Below, piece after piece: positions 7,101 to 13,686 of a stretch of DNA of 21,782 nt. Made by a program: the position numbers and the translations under genes. Source of the DNA: a virus; IMG/VR virus record IMGVR_UViG_3300032236_001192, positions 1 to 21,782 of that record; one strand, written 5' to 3'. Numbering within the stretch: position 1 is the stretch's first letter; the number at the start of each line of letters is the position of its first letter. The notes beneath the pieces are model-generated. The model did no database searches. It worked only from the letters and a program-made list of their open reading frames with translations, and had not been told where the DNA came from.

Positions 7101-10100
7101 CTGGTGGAACCATACATGCACAAGATGGAGTTTGGGTTCCAGGAAGCGGATCTGGTGACAGGGTTCCTGCGATGCTTGAACCAGGAGAATTTGTTGTTAA
7201 TCGTAATGCTGCAAAACAGTATGGCGGATTACTAGAACATCTTAACTGGAATGTTGCTCCAAGATTTGGAACTGGTGGGGAAACTGGATTAGAATCACTT
7301 GGTGTAAAAGGATACATGAATGCTGGAAAAGTAGAAAATGGTCCAACTTATATTGCCAGAAATCTAGATAAAGCTTTAGGAAAAGAATTTATGAGGCTTT
7401 CAGGGGTGAAAAGTGTAGTAAGTTGGTGGGCACAAAACGAAGGTGTATCAGCTGAAACAAGTCATTCTGTTCTTGGAAATGCTGAAATGTTAAAAATGTT
7501 AGGTTTGGGAAATAGGGTTTATAGCATTTTTCAGCCAGGCGGATCATATTTAGGTCCAAAAGATTTAAATCAATTTTTTGGATTTTTTACTGGAGAATTA
7601 AAAGATACAGCAGATTCAACAAAAGAAGAAAAAATTGGAATAAAAAATAAAATTTTAGATAGTTTTCGTAAATCTGCAGACCCTACCGACTATGATACAA
7701 TTCAACAAATTATTGATCGTGGAGCACAATCATTAACTTACGAAGAAGCAATAAGTAGTTTAAAGTTTTTGAAACATGCAGATCAAATGGGTTTGCCAAT
7801 AAATAGATTTGGACCAATAAATCCAAAAATTGGAGCAAGCTTTTTAGAAATGTTAATTAAAGATGGAGAAAAATCATATAATAATAAAATTGCTACTTTA
7901 ACAGCTGGCGCAGACCTTGCAAAATCATTTAGTGAAAGAAACGCAAAAGAATTAATAGAAAGTGGAAAAAGTTTAACAGACTTTCTTGAACCTGGAATAA
8001 CATCAAAAGATGCGGTTAAACATTATCAAACATTGCAGGATGAAATTTCTCGTGTAATACCTAATGCATCCAAAGAAAATCTTTTTAATTTACTTGCACA
8101 TAGTGAAAATATTATTGGTAATATTTCTAAATCTGGAAAAATTTCTCCAAAAACAAATTTCTTAGAAAAATTACTTAAAAAACCAAATTCAGAAACGGGT
8201 ATAATTGAAGATTTGCGACCAACATCATTTACAAATTCTTTTATGCAAAATATTAGTCAAAGATCAAGAGCTGCTCAAATACTTGAACAAAATCAATTTG
8301 AAAGAATGATTGCGTCAGCGATGTTTGAGCATGGTTTTCAAAAAGGTGGCGGGATTCCAGGATATGATACTGGTGTAACTCCAGTACCAGGAATTAATAG
8401 AAATTTAAAAACAGAAGAACAAACCCAACTGCTTGCAGATTATATTAAACAAACTTTTAAAACATCAGATACATTTAAAGGTTTAAGGTCAGATTTTCTT
8501 TCAGCTGCCACTCCAGAAGACTTAAGACTTATAATGAGTGGGAATGGAGCCTATTCTTTATTAAGAAATCCAAAACTTGCAGATATGTTGCAGAAATATA
8601 CGTTAACAAGCAAAGAGTCTTTCCTTTACCCAGGCATGATGCCTAGTACAAAATATTTTGATATTTTAAATACTCTTGGACCACAAGAAAGATTTTTATT
8701 AAGAATGGCGCAAAGCAGTATGGGGAGTTTTCAGCCAGAAGTAATGGTATCAACTAGCGAAAAATCTCCTTTATTACCATTATCTTTAGCTCAAGCAATT
8801 AAAGCACAAGGAAAGGAGATTGGTTCAATTGGTATTGTGCCAGAAGATTTAAGTTTAAGTCCTTATAGTGAAAAAATACTTATAAATATGATGAGAAGGG
8901 GTCTAGTAACTGAAGCATCGGCTGGGGTTATAGAAGGATATAAAGAACCATATGAAACTAATGACTGGAATTACTCAGATTCAAAATTTATTACAGAAAA
9001 TTCATTATCATCTTTCTTAAAACAATTAGCAGCTAACAACTCTACAGTACCATCCTATTCTTCCTGGGGAACAAGTGCAAGGTTAAGCCATTCTGATGTA
9101 ATACCTCGGATGGCAGAAAGTGAAGCAAGACTTACTCTCACAGATTGGTTAAGAAGTAATATTTTAGCTAAACAAAAAGGTGGCGGGATTCCAGGATTTA
9201 CTGAAGGTTATACAGATTATTTAGGTCAAAAACTTACGGGTCCGTTAGGATATGCTGTTCAAAGTGGAATTACTGGAACATATAATTTAGAAACTAGCGA
9301 AGGTCCGCAAACAGCATATTTAAAACAAATGTTTGAGCCTGGGGTTTTTGACTATGGAGAAGCTCCAGTTAATAAAAAAGAAATGGTTATGGAAGCATTT
9401 CTTAATCAATTACAAAGAGGTTTAGGAGGATCTGAAGCTGCCGTAGATCAAGTATTTTCAAGACTTGTCGATCCATCTGGAGAGGGAGCACTAAAAGAAA
9501 CTTCTGTTTTAAGATCAAAATTTTTAGAAGGTTTTAAAACTTTTAGAGAATCTGGACTATCAACATCAGTTTTTACAGGAGAGTTTAAAGGAAAAATTGA
9601 TCCAAAACAAACACTTGAAAGATATATGGAATCATTACTTATTGGTAATGAAGATTTACACGATGAAAATTTTGGTTATTCTGGTAAGACACCAACTATA
9701 ATTGATAGTGGAATAACTGCCATACACGATCTGATAAGAAATCATAAAGATAATCTTATACCAGAATCTGTACGCATAGGAAGCATGCACGATCTGAGCA
9801 AAGTTGCAAAAGTGTCAAAAGATTTACTTAAAGAACAAGGAATTAATATTGAAGATTTTAGTAAAGGTTATACAGAAACTTTAAGATCAAAAATTTCGGA
9901 AGAATTAATTCACAACGCACTATTAAGGGCAACTGGCGGAGTCCCCGAATTAATGACAATTTTTGACGATATCACACACAGAATTTATGGATCAAAATTT
10001 GTTCCAGCAATTACTAAGGTTTTGCATGCAAGATTAGACAACATGTCAATGTATACAGATCCTACAGATGCTTTTACAAGAAAACTTTCTAGCTATGAAA

Positions 10101-13100
10101 GCAAACCAGCACTTGCATCCGAACCAATGCTTGAACTTTGGGGAGGACCAAAAATACAAAATGGTGGAGTTTTAAGAGCACAAAGAGGTATTAATACTGC
10201 TTGGGTTCCAGGAAGCGGGGATGGAGATAAAGTTCCAGCCCTTCTTGAGCCTGGAGAATTTGTAATTAATAAAAAAGCAGCATCACAATATGGCGGATTA
10301 CTTCAAGATATTAATTTTAATAAAGCCCCAAGATTTGCAGCTGGAGGTGGGTCTGGATTAAGTAGGGCAGAGATGTACCCATACTTTAGAGAAGCAAGAA
10401 TTCAGGGTATGAATCCGCAAACTGCTATAGCAGCAGCCAGATCAGCTTCTGATATTAACGTACAAGCACAAAGAGAAATTTCTGCAATGCAAAAAGAATC
10501 TTTAACTGCAACTACTTCAAGGCAAATTGAGATTCAAGATATGATTTCGGCAAAGCAAAAAGTTTCTGCAGAAGCACAGGCAGAAATTTTACAAACATCT
10601 GCATTTAGAGTTTCCGCAATTGAAGAAGAAGCTGCAAGAGCACATGCTCAAATGTTAATGGATGCTCAAGCTACTGTTAGTACAGGTGGTTCTAGTGGTG
10701 GAAGATTTTTTAACAAAATGTTTAATTCAAAAGGATTTAAAGGTGGAATGACCACTATGATGGGTGGTCAGATGCTTGGAATGGTTGGAATGCAACTTGC
10801 TGGTAAAATGCAAGAAGGGGGAGCAAAAGATGCTGTAAATTACGCTTCTATGGGAGCTATGATGGGTGGCATGTTTGGACCAGCAGGAATTGCTATTGGT
10901 GCAGGTGCAGGTGCAGCTCTTGGATTTGTTACAAATGCAATCCAAAAAGAATCTGAAAAAATTAAAAATGAAGCAAGTGCATATAATGAATCTTTAACTT
11001 TAGGTTCCACAAGTCTCAATAATTTGGGATTAAAGATTAAAGATTTTTCAAATATTAGCTTTTTAGCAGCAACAAAAATGGGAACATCTGTTTCAGAAAT
11101 TGATCGTTTTGCACAAGCATATGCAAATGCTCAAGATGAACAAACTAAAAATACCCTTGCTTATATTAAATCTTTGGTTGATGCAAATAATTCTGCAAAA
11201 TTAGCCTCTTTTGCTCAACAAAAGTATAATACTGCAATTGCTGCAGGAGCAAGTCCAGCAAAAGCAATGGCAGATATTGCTGGAGAATTTAAGCAAGGTG
11301 GGGTAGGTGGCTATCTTTCTCAACAAATATTATCTACAATTGTAAAAACTAAAAATCCTATCCAAGCATTTTCAAAAAATCTTACAGCCCAGATAACAGG
11401 AGTAGATTTTGGAAAAAATGTGATTGACCCTACAGGTTATGTAAAAACAAAAGGAATGGCTGATTATTTTAAAAATATAGGTTCATCTTGGGGGGATGCA
11501 CTTAAGAATGAATTTGATGTTAACAAACTATTTACAGATCCACTTAAATATGCAAACAATTTTATTCCATCAATCAGACAATTTGGTGCATCTTTTGCAG
11601 GAAGAAAAAATATTAAATATTCAGACCAAGCTCTTGAAAGAATAGCAAAGCAAGAGTCTACACTATTTCAAATAAATCCAGATAAAATGATAGCAGCTCA
11701 AAATGTTCTTTCAAAATCAAAAAAAGCTTCCGATCAATTTACATATAGTTTAATTAATTCTAGAAAAGGGTTTAACGCATTTAATGCAGAATTTACAAAA
11801 TTAAATCCAAAAATTGGACAATACAATACTGAATTATCTAAAACTGGAGCAAATACTCAAAGACTTTATAATCTTACCGCAATGGTTTCAAATGGCTTAC
11901 AATTAGACAAAAAAGGATATAATGAAGCAGCAAATAGTTTAAATGCATATAATATAGCTTTAGCAAGATATCATGCAATGCAAGCATTAGCAATAGGTGA
12001 TAATAAAATGAATGCTATTGCAGTAAAAAGACAGTCAGAATATGACAATTCTGCATTATCTGGTGGAAGTTCTGGTGGAAGTTCTGGAAAATCAAATAAA
12101 ATTCAAAAAGAAATAAATTCTTTAGAATCATTAAATAAATCAAGACAAAGACAAATAGATGCAATTAATAAAGAAATGTCGGATAGGCAAAAAGAATATG
12201 ATCAGCAACAAAAAATTATTGATCAACAAAAAACACTTGCCGATTTAAAAAATAGTGCAGCTAGAGCTGGTGCATCTGGAGATTTAATTGCAATGGCAGA
12301 AGCACAAAGTAATTACAATATTGAATTGGCAAAACAACAAAGATTAAATGAAAAAGACAGGGCAGATGCAGCAGATCAAAAGAGAATTGATGCAATCAAT
12401 GCAGCAATGCAAGCAACTCAAGATCAAATTGATAAATTACAAAATAAATTAAATTCATTTGGTTCTGCAGTTGCAAATGCTTTTAAACCACAACCATTAA
12501 AAGATTTTACTGGTGCAATGTCAACAATGGAAGAAGAAATAAAAAATCTTGCACAATCTGGTTTATACAAAGACATACCATCTTTAATGAAAGCTTCATT
12601 AGCAGATCCAACGCTTAGAGAATTAATAAAAAAAGGACTTTTAAAAACATCAGATATAGCTAAATATTTGGGCATAGACAAAGATAAACTTCAAAAATCA
12701 TTAACTGAAGCATTTAATGCCATGACACAAAAAGGTATTCCAATAAGTGGATTTAAATTAAAACTTATATCCGATAAAACTAAAGGTATGGCAAGTGGAG
12801 GCATTGCAAGATATGCAATTGGAAGCGTTGGTGCAATTACTGGTCCAGGTGGACCAAAATCAGATTTAATTCCCGCCATGCTTTCAAATGGCGAGTATGT
12901 AATTCAAGCATCATCTGTAGGTAAGTATGGAATACCAATGATGGATTCAATTAATGCTGGTACATATATGCCTAAATATGCAACTGGTGGTATAATGAAA
13001 TCATACAATATTGGTTCTAGCAGTAAAGAACATTCAGTTGTAAATTCCCCACAATATAATGTTAATGTTGTGGTAAATGGCGCAAATGCAAACGCTGATG

Positions 13101-13177
13101 AATTAGCAAATAAGATTGCGATGATGACAAGAAGAGAAATGGAAAGTATGGGTTCTGGCAGGGGGTTTAATGTATAA
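4190..13177 (+). CDS. tail tape measure protein with embedded cargo modules
   Basis: The protein has 2,995 residues. The GTG start abuts the chaperone stop and has GGAGG (4177-4181) eight bases upstream. It spans the tail lumen, sets tail length and is ejected ahead of DNA. Residues 1-160 are coiled-coil-like. Residues about 165-430 match the phage tail tape measure core (VNMGKNTQWAGRQLTVGLT, AANFAAIGLQGNKLLGATEQ). Residues about 535-567 form a hydrophobic membrane-type segment. Residues 600-967 are an unassigned helical region. Residues 968-2057 hold three unusual modules between Gly-Gly linkers. Residues about 2185-2250 are Gly/Met/Ala-rich and hydrophobic, a candidate membrane-inserting part. 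Residues about 2622-2634 are a Ser-Gly linker, followed by a long coiled coil to about 2757. A third PGEFV-like linker (2868-2934) precedes the C-terminus. No lysozyme or peptidase motif was recognised. Most tape measure proteins are 600-2,000 residues, and the excess here is largely the inserted modules. Confidence 0.9.
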   Translation: MVNRIDIEVSARGNFSQLNAQIAELKAAVAELQSKPLLGDTGKATAAQIAQVQTQFDKMLLSSRAFNVETVKMSNSIDKFGERLQAGQLHFSDYARLYRQNMKGMRTELDSLAESQARLAKSVVIPDALRTGYARVITNLTSDIKSLNAETEMTAIKTRELNTVINGMGTSLVNMGKNTQWAGRQLTVGLTVPMAAFGAMAAKTFKDVNTEITKLQRLYGKGVIAPTDEAVQKISDQTIALSQNIAQNMGIAQKETVKVAANFAAIGLQGNKLLGATEQAMKLSKLGALTSEDAQRTVVAIQNVFKVTSSDLPNAVNFLASIQKQTSLSLQDISDAIPRVGPIIQQLGGTYKDAAVMMVAMKEAGVPAAQSANAIKSAVASMIAPTTSASKMFQEFGISLSSIKDKTGGNPIQMIEALQQSMAKLSPLVKEQLIEKLFGKFQFARVTALIENLGRAGSQTKTAFEVAGATAGQLSALTSQEMKKATESTTGKWQRALESFKATLLPLGEKFMKFGTTVLNVFSKIMHFLDKFKPLENLLINILGGAAIIGPILMLVGLFGNLAGNIIKGFNYFRMFGQGLKDGGIVGGVKNIANFFEMINVETLASSKNMDQFTTSTEKTVEAFQLLNNQIGVMTRSLTEIYSRNNRMPIIISPLREQTLEQLQYANPIYDKNAGATIGTERPHMFPAARTWGGWLSNEDNIQGSNPQLNAFLANKAMFPTVKDQENWMRKGTSEQWGMPVPSSGLAAQLQKEYGKEDVVYGSKFGVTKEDVYARGFEKIQVIRNKILTGDIEADSKVAIELEKIAALPPEEQTKQLESVISKVTFTEEQYFKNLIESLVQQEALLKAPDEMLKSLDLQVKAIMSDPNIENRPAEVAKVLQQFNSDFLLLGDTVVSDINQYRTVITEAIMNANSAFEAAISAVGFKAGIVSQAELAGGIKAEALGKFASMDKHPLEQALIYTREVPKGFQTGGTIHAQDGVWVPGSGSGDRVPAMLEPGEFVVNRNAAKQYGGLLEHLNWNVAPRFGTGGETGLESLGVKGYMNAGKVENGPTYIARNLDKALGKEFMRLSGVKSVVSWWAQNEGVSAETSHSVLGNAEMLKMLGLGNRVYSIFQPGGSYLGPKDLNQFFGFFTGELKDTADSTKEEKIGIKNKILDSFRKSADPTDYDTIQQIIDRGAQSLTYEEAISSLKFLKHADQMGLPINRFGPINPKIGASFLEMLIKDGEKSYNNKIATLTAGADLAKSFSERNAKELIESGKSLTDFLEPGITSKDAVKHYQTLQDEISRVIPNASKENLFNLLAHSENIIGNISKSGKISPKTNFLEKLLKKPNSETGIIEDLRPTSFTNSFMQNISQRSRAAQILEQNQFERMIASAMFEHGFQKGGGIPGYDTGVTPVPGINRNLKTEEQTQLLADYIKQTFKTSDTFKGLRSDFLSAATPEDLRLIMSGNGAYSLLRNPKLADMLQKYTLTSKESFLYPGMMPSTKYFDILNTLGPQERFLLRMAQSSMGSFQPEVMVSTSEKSPLLPLSLAQAIKAQGKEIGSIGIVPEDLSLSPYSEKILINMMRRGLVTEASAGVIEGYKEPYETNDWNYSDSKFITENSLSSFLKQLAANNSTVPSYSSWGTSARLSHSDVIPRMAESEARLTLTDWLRSNILAKQKGGGIPGFTEGYTDYLGQKLTGPLGYAVQSGITGTYNLETSEGPQTAYLKQMFEPGVFDYGEAPVNKKEMVMEAFLNQLQRGLGGSEAAVDQVFSRLVDPSGEGALKETSVLRSKFLEGFKTFRESGLSTSVFTGEFKGKIDPKQTLERYMESLLIGNEDLHDENFGYSGKTPTIIDSGITAIHDLIRNHKDNLIPESVRIGSMHDLSKVAKVSKDLLKEQGINIEDFSKGYTETLRSKISEELIHNALLRATGGVPELMTIFDDITHRIYGSKFVPAITKVLHARLDNMSMYTDPTDAFTRKLSSYESKPALASEPMLELWGGPKIQNGGVLRAQRGINTAWVPGSGDGDKVPALLEPGEFVINKKAASQYGGLLQDINFNKAPRFAAGGGSGLSRAEMYPYFREARIQGMNPQTAIAAARSASDINVQAQREISAMQKESLTATTSRQIEIQDMISAKQKVSAEAQAEILQTSAFRVSAIEEEAARAHAQMLMDAQATVSTGGSSGGRFFNKMFNSKGFKGGMTTMMGGQMLGMVGMQLAGKMQEGGAKDAVNYASMGAMMGGMFGPAGIAIGAGAGAALGFVTNAIQKESEKIKNEASAYNESLTLGSTSLNNLGLKIKDFSNISFLAATKMGTSVSEIDRFAQAYANAQDEQTKNTLAYIKSLVDANNSAKLASFAQQKYNTAIAAGASPAKAMADIAGEFKQGGVGGYLSQQILSTIVKTKNPIQAFSKNLTAQITGVDFGKNVIDPTGYVKTKGMADYFKNIGSSWGDALKNEFDVNKLFTDPLKYANNFIPSIRQFGASFAGRKNIKYSDQALERIAKQESTLFQINPDKMIAAQNVLSKSKKASDQFTYSLINSRKGFNAFNAEFTKLNPKIGQYNTELSKTGANTQRLYNLTAMVSNGLQLDKKGYNEAANSLNAYNIALARYHAMQALAIGDNKMNAIAVKRQSEYDNSALSGGSSGGSSGKSNKIQKEINSLESLNKSRQRQIDAINKEMSDRQKEYDQQQKIIDQQKTLADLKNSAARAGASGDLIAMAEAQSNYNIELAKQQRLNEKDRADAADQKRIDAINAAMQATQDQIDKLQNKLNSFGSAVANAFKPQPLKDFTGAMSTMEEEIKNLAQSGLYKDIPSLMKASLADPTLRELIKKGLLKTSDIAKYLGIDKDKLQKSLTEAFNAMTQKGIPISGFKLKLISDKTKGMASGGIARYAIGSVGAITGPGGPKSDLIPAMLSNGEYVIQASSVGKYGIPMMDSINAGTYMPKYATGGIMKSYNIGSSSKEHSVVNSPQYNVNVVVNGANANADELANKIAMMTRREMESMGSGRGFNV
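7091..7289 (+). repeat. tape measure linker repeat, copy A (PGEFV type)
   Basis: Residues 968-1033 read GFQTGG..., then VPGSGSGDRVPAMLEPGEFV, AAKQYGGLL and APRFGTGG. Copy B (10163-10360) has the same order of motifs, including an exact 18-base DNA match around the VPGSG codons and a 14-base match at the YGGL codons. Copy C (12791-12991) is a diverged relative. The motif is Gly-rich, probably exposed, and bounds the start of the cargo region. Confidence 0.85.
8339..8363 (+). repeat. 25-base direct repeat, left copy, inside tape measure gene
   Basis: This stretch is identical over 25 bases to 9173-9197. It encodes QKGGGIPG (residues 1384-1391). The copies are 834 bases apart, exactly 278 codons, so recombination between them would remove or duplicate the module between them without breaking the frame. 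Confidence 0.95.
9173..9197 (+). repeat. 25-base direct repeat, right copy, inside tape measure gene
   Basis: This is the second exact copy of the 25-base repeat at 8339-8363, encoding QKGGGIPG (residues 1662-1669). It separates module II (residues 1392-1661, no recognised family) from the kinase-like module III. Confidence 0.95.
9239..10060 (+). other. kinase-like module inside the tape measure protein
   Basis: Residues about 1684-1957 show the order of elements expected in the protein kinase / APH / HipA / PI-kinase superfamily. A Gly-rich stretch GPLGYAVQSGITGTYNL (1684-1700) resembles a nucleotide-binding loop. TAYLKQM (Lys1712) could be the ATP-binding lysine. A helix with Glu follows (about 1730-1745). 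IGNEDLHDENF (1818-1828) resembles the catalytic loop, with Asp1822 as the base and Asn1827 as metal ligand, and IIDSG (1837-1841) is in the position of DFG. The spacing from Lys to catalytic Asp is 110 residues, slightly long but acceptable. The nearest pattern is HxDLHxxN ... IDxG of APH-type enzymes, with Asn replacing the first His, or GNxDxHxxN of HipA. Activity and substrate are unknown. It might be a degenerate fold. Confidence 0.5.
10163..10360 (+). repeat. tape measure linker repeat, copy B (PGEFV type)
   Basis: Residues 1992-2057 read GGVLRAQRG, then VPGSGDGDKVPALLEPGEFV, AASQYGGLL and APRFAAGGG. The motifs appear in the same order and spacing as copy A (7091-7289), 3,069 bases (1,023 codons) upstream. 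Copies A and B bracket all three inserted modules, so the bracketed segment could be gained or lost in frame. Confidence 0.85.
12791..12991 (+). repeat. tape measure linker repeat, copy C (diverged)
   Basis: Residues 2868-2934 read ASGGIARYAIG, then GGPKSDLIPAMLSNGEYVI, VGKYGIP and PKYATGG. The core (D-x-[VI]-P-A-[ML]-L ... GE-[FY]-V) is that of copies A and B, but DNA identity is low. It marks the junction to the short C-terminal tail of the protein. Motifs of this kind near the C-terminus are common in phage tape measure proteins, so copy C may be the ancestral one. Confidence 0.75.
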
Positions 13178-13686
13178 TGCCTTATTATAATTCAAATGCT
13201 GGTATATCATTAGCACTTCAAAGTGCATCATCAACATTTTATGCTCTAACAGATCACAATAGGCAGCCGATGGCATTTGACTATGACGTTGTTGAAAAAG
13301 CATCTAGAATGGCAGATGGAACTATGAGAAAATTTGTTATTGCTAGAAAAAGAAAAGTTGGAGTATCTTGGAATGATCTACCTTCAGGAACATTCCAGCC
13401 AAATAATGGAACTAGCCAAGGATATACAATGACTGTAGATGGTAATTTTGGCGGGGCTTGGATAAAAAATTTCTATGAAACAAATATGTTTAAACCAATA
13501 TATGTAAAAATAACACATTCACAAGACAGTGCCAGTGCTACTTCTTCAACCACTTTCTATTCATCCCCATCAGCATCGGGCTCTGAGTATATGTGGGCTT
13601 TTATATCCAATTTTTCCTATGAAGTAACTAAGCGTTTTGAATTTACAGATTTAGTAAATGTAAAAATAGATTTTACGGAGATATAA
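13177..13686 (+). CDS. distal-tail-like minor tail protein
   Basis: The protein has 169 residues, starting in a TAATG overlap with the tape measure gene. It is beta-rich throughout (RKFVIARKRKVGVSWNDLP, GYTMTVDGNFGGAWIKNFYE, MWAFISNFSYEVTKRFEFTD, VNVKIDFTEI), with a Ser/Ala/Thr-rich loop at about 115-133. Strand order and the closing LVNVKIDFTEI resemble the tube-like fold shared by tail tube and distal tail proteins. The gene right after the tape measure normally encodes the distal tail protein that joins tube and hub. It is shorter than the two-domain Dit of many Gram-positive phages (about 250 residues), so it would be a single-domain form. The assignment rests mainly on position. Confidence 0.6.
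   Translation: MPYYNSNAGISLALQSASSTFYALTDHNRQPMAFDYDVVEKASRMADGTMRKFVIARKRKVGVSWNDLPSGTFQPNNGTSQGYTMTVDGNFGGAWIKNFYETNMFKPIYVKITHSQDSASATSSTTFYSSPSASGSEYMWAFISNFSYEVTKRFEFTDLVNVKIDFTEI

Noticed and set aside
10727-10945. Cys/Ser/His-rich reading frame on the - strand
   Set aside because: It is the antisense of a Gly/Met/Ala-rich part of the tape measure gene, and its unusual composition follows from that. The same applies to the other - strand frames at 3087-3296, 3605-3904, 7096-7317, 12424-12681, 16932-17117 and 20973-21158.
12987-12995. A third TGGTATAAT sequence
   Set aside because: It lies inside tape measure codons (Gly-Gly-Ile-Met), about 190 bases before the next gene, and could arise by chance in AT-rich DNA. 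It is not counted as a promoter.
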